From: an uncultured Gemmata sp.
GTDB lineage: Bacteria; Planctomycetota; Planctomycetia; Gemmatales; Gemmataceae
NCBI GenBank assembly: GCA_937924775.1
Contig: CALDUT010000001.1
Span: 558,001 to 622,000 of the forward strand
Direction: 5' to 3'
Length of the DNA stretch: 64,000 bases
Part shown: positions 8,721-18,318 of the stretch, piece after piece
Numbering within the stretch: position 1 is the stretch's first letter
Layout: each line of letters starts with the position of its first letter
Position numbers and translations under genes: made by a program
The notes under the pieces: generated by a model
What the model was told of the DNA's origin: nothing
The model's database searches: none
Seen by the model: the letters and a program-made list of their open reading frames with translations, nothing else

Positions 8721-8853
8721 GCTGCAGGGCCAGCGGCCGGTTTTCCGTACACCCCTGGAAGGCCCGCTGAACCCTACAGGGTTTCGGATTCGGCCCATGG
8801 GTCGTGGTCGGTCATCGCCCTGTGGATGCGGGCTTCGCGGCTGTGCCTCGGGG

Positions 8854-9324
8854 TTACTTCGCGTCTTTGAGTTGCGGTAGAATTTTCGGGTTGGCGTAGC
8901 GTTCTGGGTCTTTCTCGAAGCGGGTTTTGGCGGTGGTGTTGTAGAAGTACACCTTGACCCCTTTGTAGATCGTGAAGGGGTCTTTCTGAGACACCTTCTT
9001 ATCGGTGTAAACGGGGCAGAACCGCTGTTCGATGCCACGGTCGGGCAGCTTCATACCGGCCAGAGCGGGGATGAACTCCGGGTCGAGATAGGCGGCCGGA
9101 TCGCGGTTGAACTTGTTCACGCAGGTATCACAACACAGGTAAATTTTGACGCCGTTGTACATCACCCACTTGGATTCCTTAGGGTCGATCTCGTCTTGCG
9201 TCATCACGGGGCAGAATTTTTGCTCCCGGGGAGGGGTGGGGGGAGCTTGAGCCAGCATGCGAAGCCCCATGGCCCCCAGCAGTACAACCACACTACCGCC
9301 CATCACAAGAACCAGACGCACCAT
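8854..9324 (-). CDS. Secreted protein with two YHS-like metal-binding repeats
   Basis: An N-terminal signal or anchor segment (LVLVMGGSVVVLLGAMGLRML) is followed by two repeats of about 50 residues. The first reads KFCPVMTQDEIDPKES ... YNGVKIYLCCDTCVNKF, the second RFCPVYTDKKVSQKDP ... YKGVKVYFYNTTAKTRF. These resemble YHS/TRASH-type small metal-binding domains found in exported metal-homeostasis proteins. The first repeat keeps the CCDTC cluster; in the second it is replaced by YNTTA, so only its CPV cysteine remains. 156 aa. A role in binding or sensing a soft metal such as copper is inferred from the family. Confidence 0.65.
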   Translation of the reverse strand: MVRLVLVMGGSVVVLLGAMGLRMLAQAPPTPPREQKFCPVMTQDEIDPKESKWVMYNGVKIYLCCDTCVNKFNRDPAAYLDPEFIPALAGMKLPDRGIEQRFCPVYTDKKVSQKDPFTIYKGVKVYFYNTTAKTRFEKDPERYANPKILPQLKDAK

Positions 9325-9447
9325 GAGACCGACTCCCAGAAACTGATACTCCTAGCGTTAACCCAAAGCGAGTTGCGCCGCGACCCAGAACCGGGCGACA
9401 TGCTCGGGCGGCTGTGGGGTGATTCCCGCGCCCCGGGCAGGGCGGAT

Positions 9448-9714
9448 TTATGCCTTCACATACGATAGGGCGATCAGCAGGTAAAACAGTATAACAACGG
9501 AGGCGAGGACAAAGAGGGCCGCAAACCGGCTCAGGTCCCAGAGAACCTGATAGCGTTTGGGTGTGGGCTCTGGCGTGGTTGGCGGTGACGGGGCCGCCCG
9601 AACGGGCCATGCGGGTTCACACCGCGAATAGGTGAACCGCTGACGCACCCGCGGGGGAAGATCGTCCCACCATTGCGGCGAACCGCTCCCTTCGTACCGG
9701 TTGCGCATCACCAT
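9448..9714 (-). CDS. Small tail-anchored membrane protein, hypothetical
   Basis: A short hydrophilic N-terminal part (RNRYEGSGSPQWWDDLPPRVRQRF) with a Pro-rich middle is followed by one C-terminal transmembrane segment (FAALFVLASVVILFYLLIAL). The ATG giving MVMRNRYEG is preferred over a GTG 18 bases upstream; the DNA before it has a weak GGATAGGGAT ribosome binding site. About 88 aa. No family is recognised and the neighbours do not suggest a job. Confidence 0.5.
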   Translation of the reverse strand: MVMRNRYEGSGSPQWWDDLPPRVRQRFTYSRCEPAWPVRAAPSPPTTPEPTPKRYQVLWDLSRFAALFVLASVVILFYLLIALSYVKA

Positions 9715-9981
9715 GACTCGATCCCTATCCACACCCTCGCCTATTTTACACCGGCGAGAGTACTGCTATTCAACCCATAGTACCAAAAGACCGCTCAAAA
9801 ACACCGAATCGGGCAGGGCGATTCTTTCTCCGCGACGCAGAAATTACCAACCGCCCCAAGTCTGAGGGGTAATGTGCGAATGGAGTGCCAAAACAAAAGA
9901 ATTTTCCATCCGCTCTTGTTTACCGGCCGCGGGCTGGCAAGAATGCGGATAACGGGAACCCGCGACCGCTAAGGTGATCCC

Positions 9982-10371
9982 ATGCGCGCTCGGCTGGTGT
10001 CTGCCGACAATTCCCCTCCTATTGAATTGACCAAAGACCTGACCCTGTTAGGTCGCGATGACATCTGTGATGTACGCCTGGAGCATAAAAGCGTCTCGAA
10101 GCTGCACTGTGTGATTGTGAAAACCGATGGTGTACTGCTCTTGCGGGATTTGGGCAGCACCAACGGTACGCGTGTCAACGGGCAGCGTGTGCGGCGAGCG
10201 GCCCTGTTGCCGAACGACGTTCTAGCGATTGCCAGTCTGAAGTATATTGTCCAGTTCGGGGCCGAATTGGAGAAGGCCGAAGCCAATCCGGTGGCCGAGG
10301 CGGCTACGCCGATCCGCCGCAACGTCCTTCCCGATGTTTACCCGGAGCCGAAAACGCCCAAAACCAGCTAA
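9982..10371 (+). CDS. FHA-domain protein, 129 aa
   Basis: The forkhead-associated domain fills residues 1 to about 95 and has the family's signatures: LLGRDDICDVRL, the S..H pair in VSKLHCVI, and LRDLGSTNGTRVNG. FHA domains bind phosphothreonine peptides, so this is a likely phospho-dependent partner in a Ser/Thr kinase pathway, which planctomycetes have in large numbers. The C-terminal about 35 residues are Pro/Ala/Lys-rich and probably disordered. No kinase gene is adjacent. Confidence 0.85.
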   Translation: MRARLVSADNSPPIELTKDLTLLGRDDICDVRLEHKSVSKLHCVIVKTDGVLLLRDLGSTNGTRVNGQRVRRAALLPNDVLAIASLKYIVQFGAELEKAEANPVAEAATPIRRNVLPDVYPEPKTPKTS

Positions 10372-10583
10372 CCGACTGCGGATTGGCCCCATCGGCTCCG
10401 CCCAGGGCCTCAGTTGTGTGACTCTGGTATGAAGTTTTCAGGAATTCTTCGCGACAACGCCCATTGCCTCAGAGCCCGTCCCACCACGTTGCCGACCGTG
10501 CGACAGCAACTAAGTTGATACACTGATGGCACTTTGGGCGCACGTCGGCATCATGCTGCCAGACCAACGGCGAGGAGGCGGCC

Positions 10584-11567
10584 GTGCTGGGCAATGGAAA
10601 TAACCATAAACTCAAAATCTTCAGCGGCCGGTCGAACCGGCCGTTGGCCGAGGCGATTGCCAAAGTGCTGGGAGTTCCCCTCGGGCGCATCACCATCGAC
10701 GATTTCCCGGACAAAGAAACCAGTGTTCGGATTGAAGAAGATGTCCGCGGCCGGGATGTCTTTGTGGTCCAATCCACCTGTACCCCGGTCAATCAGCATC
10801 TGATGGAACTGCTGATCATGCTGGATGCCTTCAAACGGGCCAGCCCGGCGCGGATCACCGCGGTGCTACCCTACTATGGCTATGCCCGCCAAGACCGCAA
10901 AGACAAAGGGCGGGTGCCCATTTCGGCGAAACTGGTTGCCAATCTCATCACCCGCGCCGGGGCCGACCGCGTGCTGGCTCTCGACCTCCACGCGGCGCAA
11001 ATCCAAGGCTTTTTTGATATTCCGGTCGATCATCTGTATGCGGTCAAAGAATTGGCCAAATATGTCCGCGGCTTGAATATTCCCCAGGAGGAATTGGTCG
11101 TCCTTAGCCCCGATGAAGGCAGTATCAAGAAAGCCCTGGACTTCCAAAAATATGTCGGCGGGAAGATCACCGTGATCAACAAACGGCGGACCAGTGCCAC
11201 CGAGATTGAACACGGGCACATGATCGGGGCCTCCGTCGAAGGCAAATCGGTCGTGATCTACGACGACATGATCTCCACCGCGGGCACGATTGTGGGGGCG
11301 GTTCAAGCGGCCCGGCAGCATCATGCCAAAGCGGTGTATGTCTGTGCTACACACGGCGTTCTGGCTGGGCCCGCGATCGACAAGCTCCGCTCGGTGGCCA
11401 TCGACCAACTCGCCATCACCGACAGCATTCCCCTGCCGCCGGAGAAGCAATTGCCTTTTATTAAGGTCATTTCCGTGGCCGCGTTGGTAGCCAACGCCAT
11501 TCACCGCATCCACGGCAATGAATCGATTAGCGCTCTTTTCAACGACGATCCACCGAGTGTAAGGTAA
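10584..11567 (+). CDS. prs: Ribose-phosphate pyrophosphokinase (PRPP synthetase)
   Basis: Makes phosphoribosyl pyrophosphate from ribose 5-phosphate and ATP for nucleotide, His and Trp synthesis. Conserved segments follow in order: KIFSGRSNRPLAEAIA, DFPDKETSVRI, the flexible-loop/ATP region LPYYGYARQDRK, LDLHAAQIQGFFDIPVDHL, SPDEGSIKKA, KRRTSATEIE, and the PRPP-binding loop VIYDDMISTAGTI. Length 327 aa is normal. The start is GTG, decided by AGGAGG five bases upstream; the nearby ATG is out of frame. Monocistronic as far as can be seen. Confidence 0.95.
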   Translation: MLGNGNNHKLKIFSGRSNRPLAEAIAKVLGVPLGRITIDDFPDKETSVRIEEDVRGRDVFVVQSTCTPVNQHLMELLIMLDAFKRASPARITAVLPYYGYARQDRKDKGRVPISAKLVANLITRAGADRVLALDLHAAQIQGFFDIPVDHLYAVKELAKYVRGLNIPQEELVVLSPDEGSIKKALDFQKYVGGKITVINKRRTSATEIEHGHMIGASVEGKSVVIYDDMISTAGTIVGAVQAARQHHAKAVYVCATHGVLAGPAIDKLRSVAIDQLAITDSIPLPPEKQLPFIKVISVAALVANAIHRIHGNESISALFNDDPPSVR

Positions 11568-11665
11568 GATGTAGCTTGCCGGCCGAATTTTCGCGGAAAG
11601 CCCTGTGGCTCAACAACGAATACTCCCATGATGGAAGATGGTGTCACCCTGTTCATGGTACAATT

Positions 11666-12166
11666 ATGGCCAACTTCCGCTTCAATTGTCCGTCGTGCCA
11701 GATGCCGTTAGAACTCGACGAACGCCACGCCGGTCAGGAAGTGGAGTGCGGGCATTGCTATCAGGTTTTCATCGCTCCCCGCGTTTTGGCCAGCGGGGAA
11801 TTGCCTTCCAGCGGCCGCCGCCAATCCCGCATTCCCTCCGGGTTGTGGGATACCGAACGACCCCGTCGCCGCTCCCGGTATACTTCTGACGACGACTTCG
11901 CCCCGCCGACACGCTCCGGCAGCCAAAGCGATGCTTGGGCGATCATCGCGTTGGTGTTGGGCGGAGTATCCCCGCTGTTGGCTTGCTGCTGTTGGCCGCT
12001 GGGGTTAGCCACAAGTACCGGGGCCATTATCACCGGCATCCTGGGGCTGAGAAGCTCCGCCAACCAAGTGATGGCCATTCTGGGGCTGATTTTCGGGGTT
12101 CTGTCGTTCGGATTGGGGGGGGTGGCTATTCTGATCGGCTTGGGTAACGCCGTCATCAATCGGTGA
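11666..12166 (+). CDS. Zinc-ribbon membrane protein (DUF4190-like), 166 aa
   Basis: The N-terminus FRFNCPSCQMPLELDER...VECGHCYQVF is a four-cysteine zinc ribbon of the MJ0042 type. A basic, Ser-rich linker follows, and then a hydrophobic C-terminal domain with about three membrane segments (AWAIIALVLGGVSPLLACCCWPLG, ATSTGAIITGILGL, MAILGLIFGVLSFGL) like DUF4190. Gly-Leu-rich segments of this sort are common in planctomycete proteins. The start at MANFRF places the ribbon at the very N-terminus; the open frame upstream looks non-coding. Function unknown. Confidence 0.7.
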   Translation: MANFRFNCPSCQMPLELDERHAGQEVECGHCYQVFIAPRVLASGELPSSGRRQSRIPSGLWDTERPRRRSRYTSDDDFAPPTRSGSQSDAWAIIALVLGGVSPLLACCCWPLGLATSTGAIITGILGLRSSANQVMAILGLIFGVLSFGLGGVAILIGLGNAVINR

Positions 12167-12382
12167 AGGATCTGGAGGTGGCACCCATCGTCCGGCCCAA
12201 TAGCCCCTGCGATAAGGCCCTGTGCTGATCCGTCCGTGTCTTCGCCATAACCGGTGCCGCCGTTACGGGCAATGGCCGACACCGCTCTTGGGTTCGCCGG
12301 AGTTTCGCCACGGTTTTTTTCTCTTCATACAACGACAGCACCTCTCCCAACATTCCTTGGGACCCTAACCGACGAATCCGCA

Positions 12383-14002
12383 ATGCCGCGTGTATTGATT
12401 GCCGACAAACTGGAAGCCACGGGAATTGACCTGTTGACCACCGCGGGTGTCGAGGTTGATAACCGTCCGGGCTTGCAAGGCGAGGAGTTGAAAGCCGCTC
12501 TCCGGGCCGCGGACGCCGTGATCGTCCGTTCCCAGCCGAAGCTGACAGCCGAGTATTTCGAGAACGTGGGCAAGCTGCGGGCCATCGCCCGGGCTGGGGT
12601 TGGGGTTGACAACATCGACGTACCCGCGGCCACCCGGCAGGGCGTGGTGGTGATGAACACCCCCGGCGGCAACACGATTTCCGCGGCGGAACATACCATC
12701 GCTCTGATGCTGGCTTTGGCGCGGCGGATTCCCGCAGCCGATGCCACGATGAAAGCCGGGGGGTGGGATCGCAACAAGTTTGTTGGCACAGAAGTTGCTG
12801 GAAAAATCCTCGGTGTTGTCGGATTGGGCCGGATCGGCCGCGAAGTGGCCCGCCGTGCTAAGGGGTTGGATATGCGGGTGATCGCGCTGGACCCCTTCGT
12901 GACCGCCGCTAAAGCGGCGGAATTGGGCCTGGAAACTGCGGCCCATCTCGATGAACTGCTCCCGCAAGTGGATTTCCTCACATTACACGTTCCGCTGGCG
13001 GAAAACACGAAAAGCCTCATCGGGGCCCGCGAACTGAGCCTGATGAAAAAGTCGGCCCGGATTCTCAATGTGGCCCGCGGCGGGATTGTGGATGAACACG
13101 CCTTGGCCGCGGCGCTGGCCGCCGGCACCATCGCCGGCGCCGGAATCGACGTGTTCAGTACCGAACCGGTGCCGCCCGACAATCCTCTGCTGAAAGCGCC
13201 CAATGTCGTTCTCACTCCGCATTTGGGGGCCTCGACGCTCGAAGCCCAGGAGAACGTCGCGCTGGAAGCCGCGCAACTGATCGTCAATTTCCTCCAGCGT
13301 GGCCAGATTGCCAACGCGGTGAATATGGCCGCGCTCCACCCGGTGGAATTGGCCGAAGTCCGGCCGTATGTCGATTTGGCCCGTCGGCTCGGCCTGCTGC
13401 AAGCGCAAATGGCGCAAGGAGTTATACGCAAAGCGATCCTGACTTACCGGGGCGAGCTGGCCGGGCAGAAAACTCGCCTGCTGACCGCCGCCTTCACCGC
13501 CGGTTTGCTCGAATACCGCCTCAGTGCCGGGGTGAATCTGGTCAACGCCGAATTGCTGGCCCGCGAACGCGGGATCGAGATTGTCGAATCGGCCAATCCC
13601 AAAAAAGGCGATTTCGCGTCGGTCTTCCATACCGAAGTGGAAACCGAAGAAGGAATCACCATCGCCGCGGGTACACTGTTTGGCGATCAGTATGTTCGCC
13701 TGGTGCAGTTGGGGCCGTATCGCATGGAGGGGTACCTCGACGGCGTACTCTTGGTTTTCACCCATCAGGATGTTCCCGGACTGATCGGGTTCGTGGGCAC
13801 CATCTTCGGAACCCACGGTGTCAACATCGCACAAATGACCGTCGGTCGGCGGACTCCTGGTGGTGATGCCATTGGCATTCTGAATCTCGATAGCCCTCCT
13901 CCGGAAGCCGCTTTGGCCGCGGTGAAAGGCCATCCGCACATCCGCTCACTGCAGGTGGTGAAACTCCCCCCGGCCGGCGAACTCCCCACTTGGTTGGGGT
14001 AA
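12383..14002 (+). CDS. serA: D-3-phosphoglycerate dehydrogenase
   Basis: First step of serine biosynthesis: NAD-dependent oxidation of 3-phosphoglycerate. The ATG at MPRVLIADKLEATG begins the catalytic domain directly. The NAD-binding motif GVVGLGRIGREVARRA, the ARGGIVDE segment and the catalytic Glu/His regions (AGIDVFSTEPVPPDNPLL, LTPHLGASTLEAQ) are all present. After the catalytic part come an allosteric substrate-binding domain and a C-terminal ACT domain (LVFTHQDVPGLIGFVGTIFGTHGVNIAQM), which is the serine-sensing arrangement. 539 aa is the size of long, type-1 SerA. No neighbouring ser genes. Confidence 0.95.
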   Translation: MPRVLIADKLEATGIDLLTTAGVEVDNRPGLQGEELKAALRAADAVIVRSQPKLTAEYFENVGKLRAIARAGVGVDNIDVPAATRQGVVVMNTPGGNTISAAEHTIALMLALARRIPAADATMKAGGWDRNKFVGTEVAGKILGVVGLGRIGREVARRAKGLDMRVIALDPFVTAAKAAELGLETAAHLDELLPQVDFLTLHVPLAENTKSLIGARELSLMKKSARILNVARGGIVDEHALAAALAAGTIAGAGIDVFSTEPVPPDNPLLKAPNVVLTPHLGASTLEAQENVALEAAQLIVNFLQRGQIANAVNMAALHPVELAEVRPYVDLARRLGLLQAQMAQGVIRKAILTYRGELAGQKTRLLTAAFTAGLLEYRLSAGVNLVNAELLARERGIEIVESANPKKGDFASVFHTEVETEEGITIAAGTLFGDQYVRLVQLGPYRMEGYLDGVLLVFTHQDVPGLIGFVGTIFGTHGVNIAQMTVGRRTPGGDAIGILNLDSPPPEAALAAVKGHPHIRSLQVVKLPPAGELPTWLG

Positions 14003-14346
14003 GAAATCAGAGTTTCTATGTGGTGAAATAGGAATATTTCTCAAAAAATAGTTAGATTGTATAAGGGCATTTTGTACAGTGAGGCACTGACACTCCATCT
14101 CTTCCCTGTGTATTTTCATCACCCTACAGCCTCCTCTGCGAGAGCGACTCAACCGCTGAACGCCGGAAGTCGATCATCCAATCCAAGTAGTCATTTCTGC
14201 GTCCTTCGCCACTGACCCACCCAAGCGTACAGTTGAAATCAACAACTCCAGCACAATTCCCCTGTTGTCACAGGACTTTCGTTAGGGGATAGACATTATT
14301 TATTTTGGTAATACCATGTAAAAAGCTGGATCTCGGGAGTTCGATC
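14003..14346. other. AT-richer intergenic region, no gene
   Basis: The gap is clearly more AT-rich than its surroundings, especially its first hundred bases. It contains small inverted repeats (for example GTTGA-aa-TCAAC) but no open frame I can support. It is the likely promoter region for the lipoprotein-DUF1559 pair; GGGAG near its end is the ribosome binding site of the lipoprotein gene. Confidence 0.45.
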
Positions 14347-14790
14347 ATGGCCTATTGTCGGATGGGCTGGATTGCCTTTGTCATGATCGGGGCGGTGGGG
14401 TGTCAGACGAACGGTCCGCGTCTGTACCCGGTCACAGGTCAAGTGACAGTAAATGGTCAACCGATTGCGTTGATCCGTGTTCAATTCCGCCATACCGATC
14501 AATCGCTCCCCGGCAATTTGAAGATGCCAGTGGGCATCACCGATGCCTCGGGAATGTTTGCTCTCTCCACTTTCGGGGATAACGACGGAGCGGTTGAAGG
14601 CGAATACGTCGTCACCTTCGAGTGGCTATCTAGCAACGACCTCGGGGCATGGGACAAATTCGGTGGTCGCTTCGCCAACCCCAATCGCAGTACTTTCAAG
14701 ATCCGCATTGAGCCGAAGAGAAATACTCTGGCACCTTTTGAACTGACTATTCCCGAAACCGACATTGTGAATCAACCCACACGAAAGTGA
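14347..14790 (+). CDS. Small lipoprotein with a carboxypeptidase-regulatory-like domain
   Basis: A lipobox (IGAVGC) at residues 13-18 marks a lipid-anchored exported protein. The mature part opens with YPVTGQVTVNGQPIALIRVQF, the usual start of a transthyretin-like/carboxypeptidase-regulatory beta-sandwich, and has GEYVVTFEW. In planctomycetes such lipoproteins are very often paired with DUF1559 genes, as here (56 bases upstream of one). GGGAG before the ATG supports this start over an in-frame TTG. 147 aa. Exact role unknown; probably a cell-envelope partner. Confidence 0.75.
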   Translation: MAYCRMGWIAFVMIGAVGCQTNGPRLYPVTGQVTVNGQPIALIRVQFRHTDQSLPGNLKMPVGITDASGMFALSTFGDNDGAVEGEYVVTFEWLSSNDLGAWDKFGGRFANPNRSTFKIRIEPKRNTLAPFELTIPETDIVNQPTRK

Positions 14791-14846
14791 TCGATAAAGA
14801 AATATACAAATGTTAACTAATCTCTAGTCTTGAGGAACAAAAAATC

Positions 14847-15809
14847 ATGAAAGAGATCAAGCGGTTATGCAGATTCAATGGTTTTACGCTGATTGAACTT
14901 CTGGTGGTAATTGCGATTATTGCCATCCTCATCGGTTTCCTTTTGCCTGCGGTACAAAAGGTTCGTGAGGCGGCTGCGCGGATGAAATGCAGCAATAACC
15001 TCAAGCAACTGGGCTTGGCATTGCACAATTTCCACGACACTTACAACGAGTTTCCGCGTAATAACCCGTTGGTGACTCGTCTTAGCGACGGTCGAGCTTT
15101 TGTTGAGAGACCATGGACGATCACGCTTTTGCCCTACCTGGAACAGAATAACCTGTTCCAACAGTGGAACCTCGGGCTTGGTTACGCGGAAGGCACGAAC
15201 CGGGCGTTGGTGGCCACCCCAATACCTGTGTACAAGTGCCCTTCGTCACCAGGACAGCCTATTGAGTCGTTTCTTCCGCCACCGCCTAGCTTCTCGGCCG
15301 ACCATGCCGCCCTTGGGGGTAGTCCGTTCAACGCATGTTTGGTCGAATATGCCCCGGTCCTGAGTGTGGGTCGCCCACCCATGGGTGTCAATGATCCGCG
15401 GGACGACGGTCTGTTGCAGCAAGTGCGGCGTGTCACTATAGCCAATGTGACTGATGGCTTGAGCAATACGCTGGCTTTTGGTGAGAACTCCGCATGGCGG
15501 CAAGGGATGATTCGCGGGGGGCGGCCTCATCCGACTTTCCCTAATAACGCGGCCGGTTTCGGCTTTCTTGGAGGCTGGGTGCGACTGCTACCAGTTCCCA
15601 CAGATAACTCCGGAGCGACATTACGTGGCGGTCTATGTCTTATCAATTGCACGAACTATGCTGGCTTGAACATGTACAGCTTCCACAGTGGTGGGGTGAA
15701 CATCGCCCTTGCGGATGGCAGTGTACGTTTCCTCCGTGAAACGGTCAGTATGGATGCGGTCTATCGATTGATGGCCGTAGCCGATGGACTGCCCAACATT
15801 GAGGAGTAA
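14847..15809 (+). CDS. DUF1559 pseudopilin-like protein
   Basis: The N-terminus [24 protein letters not shown] is a textbook type IV prepilin methylation/cleavage site (Gly at -1, Phe +1, Glu +5) followed by the pilin helix and [22 protein letters not shown]. The C-terminus carries the DUF1559 H-X9-DG motif in [20 protein letters not shown]1559 proteins are hugely expanded in planctomycetes; their function is not established, but they are processed like pilins and reach the cell surface. 320 aa, normal length. GAGGAA precedes the ATG. Likely co-transcribed with the lipoprotein before it. Confidence 0.9.
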   Translation: MKEIKRLCRFNGFTLIELLVVIAIIAILIGFLLPAVQKVREAAARMKCSNNLKQLGLALHNFHDTYNEFPRNNPLVTRLSDGRAFVERPWTITLLPYLEQNNLFQQWNLGLGYAEGTNRALVATPIPVYKCPSSPGQPIESFLPPPPSFSADHAALGGSPFNACLVEYAPVLSVGRPPMGVNDPRDDGLLQQVRRVTIANVTDGLSNTLAFGENSAWRQGMIRGGRPHPTFPNNAAGFGFLGGWVRLLPVPTDNSGATLRGGLCLINCTNYAGLNMYSFHSGGVNIALADGSVRFLRETVSMDAVYRLMAVADGLPNIEE

Positions 15810-15853
15810 ACAGACATCAGCGAGTCAACCGACTACCTTCCGGAGTTCAACAG

Positions 15854-16969
15854 ATGGTGCGGTGGTTCAAACCCGTGGTATTACTGTTCCTGGTCACCCC
15901 GGCGGTGGTGGCCGGGATGCCGGAGGATATTGCCCAACTCCGTCGCCCGGCGGCCGATCCGGCCGTGAATCGTGCAGCGTGGGATCGCCTGGTGGCGGCC
16001 GGCCCGGTTGCGCTAATGCCCATCCTCCGTGCATGGCCCGCGGATGATCCAGTGGCGATCCACTGGTTGCGGACCGCGTTCGACCGGATCGCCGCCCAAC
16101 ATTCCGCCCAGTTACCAGTCGATGATCTCCTCACCTTTGTGAAAGACCAAAAGTCGCCGGGCCAAGCGCGGCGTGTGGCTCTCGCGGCGCTAGAACAAGC
16201 GCGACCGGGAACCACTGCCCAGTTGCTGGCCAATTGGCTCAACGACCCGGAATTCGGTCCCGATGCGGTTGCCGAGCGGGTGGCCGCCGCTGAAGCGGCC
16301 ACCGATCCGCAACAGAGCCGCGATATCCTCCGCACCGCCTTTGCCGCGACCACCGATCCCCAGCTCGCCTTCAGGATCGCCCAAAAACTCCGGGCTTGGG
16401 ACGAAACCCTCGATCCTCTGCGTCACTTGGGGATTATCCGGCATTGGCAGGTGGTGGGCCCCTTTCCCGTGACGCTCGAAGAGGGGCTCCAGCAGACGTT
16501 CCCCCCGGAGACAAAACTCGATTTTGCCAGCCCATACGAGGGGAAAAACGGCCCCATGAAGTGGAAAGCCGTGGCGGTAAACCCCGCTGACGGCCGGCTC
16601 GACCTCATCCCCCACGGCGTTAACCCGGACGACGGCGCAGTGGCTTTTGCTGCCGCAACGGTCCTCTTGACCCATGCGAAAAAAGCTGAAGTCCGAGCCT
16701 CGGCCGTAGACAACATCACTCTTTGGGTCAATGGAAAGAAACTCGTCGAACGGGCCAGCGAATACCGCAGCATGTACCGCCCGGATCGCTACCGTTGCCC
16801 GCTGGAGCTTCCCGCGGGGCCATCCACCATTCTGGTGAAGCTGACGAAAACCCGACCCGAGGAAGTCCGCGGGAAACCCGGCGCGGCCCCGAAATGGGAC
16901 TTCCAAATTCGCCTGATCGACGAGACCGGCCGCGGTTTGACGTTCGACCAACCGGAGATGAAAAAATGA
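15854..16969 (+). CDS. Secreted helical-repeat protein with C-terminal beta domain, 371 aa
   Basis: After a signal peptide (FKPVVLLFLVTPAVVAG) comes an alpha-helical, HEAT-like region (about residues 25-190: AAWDRLVAAGPVALMPIL, RRVALAALEQARPG). The second half is beta-rich: GIIRHWQVVGPFPVTLEEG, and VDNITLWVNGKKLVERASEYRSM, a carbohydrate-binding-like beta-sandwich often seen in planctomycete secreted proteins. The stop overlaps the start of the PQQ beta-propeller gene (ATGA), so the two are translationally coupled and probably act together outside the cytoplasm. Function unknown. Confidence 0.6.
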   Translation: MVRWFKPVVLLFLVTPAVVAGMPEDIAQLRRPAADPAVNRAAWDRLVAAGPVALMPILRAWPADDPVAIHWLRTAFDRIAAQHSAQLPVDDLLTFVKDQKSPGQARRVALAALEQARPGTTAQLLANWLNDPEFGPDAVAERVAAAEAATDPQQSRDILRTAFAATTDPQLAFRIAQKLRAWDETLDPLRHLGIIRHWQVVGPFPVTLEEGLQQTFPPETKLDFASPYEGKNGPMKWKAVAVNPADGRLDLIPHGVNPDDGAVAFAAATVLLTHAKKAEVRASAVDNITLWVNGKKLVERASEYRSMYRPDRYRCPLELPAGPSTILVKLTKTRPEEVRGKPGAAPKWDFQIRLIDETGRGLTFDQPEMKK

Positions 16970-18180
16970 GAAACGTTCTCCTCATCCTCCTGCCCTGGGC
17001 GATCGCCGCCGATTGGCCGCAATGGCGTGGACCCAACGCCGACGGAACAACCGCCGAAACCGGCTTCCCCACCCGGTGGGATGGCCGCCAAGGCACCAAT
17101 ATCCGCTGGAAGGTGGCCCTACCGGGAGCCGGCAACAGCAGCCCGGTGATCCGCGGCGACGACGTGGTCGTCACCGCCAGTTCCGGCCGCGATCATGCTG
17201 AACTACATATCCTGTGTTTCGATCGCCGTAGCGGGAAACAGAAATGGCGGACCAACCTCACAGCGACCCCGGCCGATGCGCCCTTCAGCATGTTCCCGCC
17301 CGAACGCGGCCATGCCGCCTGTACCCCAGTCATCACCCAGACGGCCGTTTACGCCCTCTTTGGCACCGGCGACCTGGCCTGTGTCGATCGCGACGGCCAA
17401 CCGATCTGGTTCCGCTCCCTGACCCAAGACTATGGCATTATCCGCAACGACTACGGCATCGCCGCCTCACCCATCGTGGTCGATGACCGCGTGATTGTGC
17501 AGATCGACCATCTGGAAGGTTCCTACCTGTTGGCCGTCGAAGCCGCCACGGGGAAAACCCTGTGGAAAACCGCGCGGCCAGAGATTTTCGATAATTGGGC
17601 CACTCCCGTGGTTGCCGACGTGGCCGGTCAGAAACAGATCATCAGCCTGGGTACCAAGACCATCATCGGGTACGATCTGGCCACGGGTAAACCCCGCTGG
17701 CGTGTGGAGGGCCTCGAACGGCTCTGTTCCTGTACCCCCATCGTTCACGGCCCGAAACTGTACGCGGTCTCGGGTCCCGCCGGCGCGACCCTGGCCCTCG
17801 ATCTGGCTCAGCAACCGACGCCCAAAGTCCTGTGGCAATCGAAGAAGAACGGACCGTTCATCCCGTCGGCGATTGTCGTGGGGGATCTGTACTTCATGAC
17901 CGACGATCAGGGAACTGCGACCTGTCTGGCGCTCAAATCGGGCCAGGAAGTGTGGCGGGAACGGCTCCACAACGGGCGGATGCGGCCCTCGCCGGTCGCC
18001 GCCGATGGGCTCATCTACTTCACCGCCCTCGATGGCACCACCACTATCCTCCGGGCGGCGGCAGAGTTCGAGGAAGTCGCGAAAAACCCCCTCGGCGAAG
18101 ACGTCGCCGCGTCCCCGGCTCTGGCGGGCGGGCACCTCTTTCTCCGCGGCGACAAACACCTCTGGTGCATCGGCCGTTGA
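16966..18180 (+). CDS. Secreted PQQ-like beta-propeller protein (BamB/quinoprotein-like)
   Basis: The short signal peptide MRNVLLILLPWAIAADWPQWRGPNADG leads into repeating blades with W-containing PQQ-like motifs: GKQKWRTNL, DGQPIWFRS, TGKTLWKTARP, TGKPRWRVEG, GQEVWRERL. WPQWRGP is a hallmark of planctomycete PQQ-repeat proteins. The protein is probably a periplasmic propeller for protein binding rather than a dehydrogenase; no PQQ catalytic residues are clear. 404 aa. The start is fixed by the 4-base overlap with the preceding gene; the longer open frame upstream lies inside that gene. Confidence 0.8.
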   Translation: MRNVLLILLPWAIAADWPQWRGPNADGTTAETGFPTRWDGRQGTNIRWKVALPGAGNSSPVIRGDDVVVTASSGRDHAELHILCFDRRSGKQKWRTNLTATPADAPFSMFPPERGHAACTPVITQTAVYALFGTGDLACVDRDGQPIWFRSLTQDYGIIRNDYGIAASPIVVDDRVIVQIDHLEGSYLLAVEAATGKTLWKTARPEIFDNWATPVVADVAGQKQIISLGTKTIIGYDLATGKPRWRVEGLERLCSCTPIVHGPKLYAVSGPAGATLALDLAQQPTPKVLWQSKKNGPFIPSAIVVGDLYFMTDDQGTATCLALKSGQEVWRERLHNGRMRPSPVAADGLIYFTALDGTTTILRAAAEFEEVAKNPLGEDVAASPALAGGHLFLRGDKHLWCIGR

Positions 18181-18318
18181 GCCGCGGGTGGCTCCCCTAC
18201 CGCTACCGAGCACAAACGTTCTGGAAACTGTGATTCGTACACATGGCCGGGTGTGAAAACCCGGGGGGATGACCGACTCGGAGTGGACAGCGGCGGAGAA
18301 TGTAATAAGGTGAACAAT

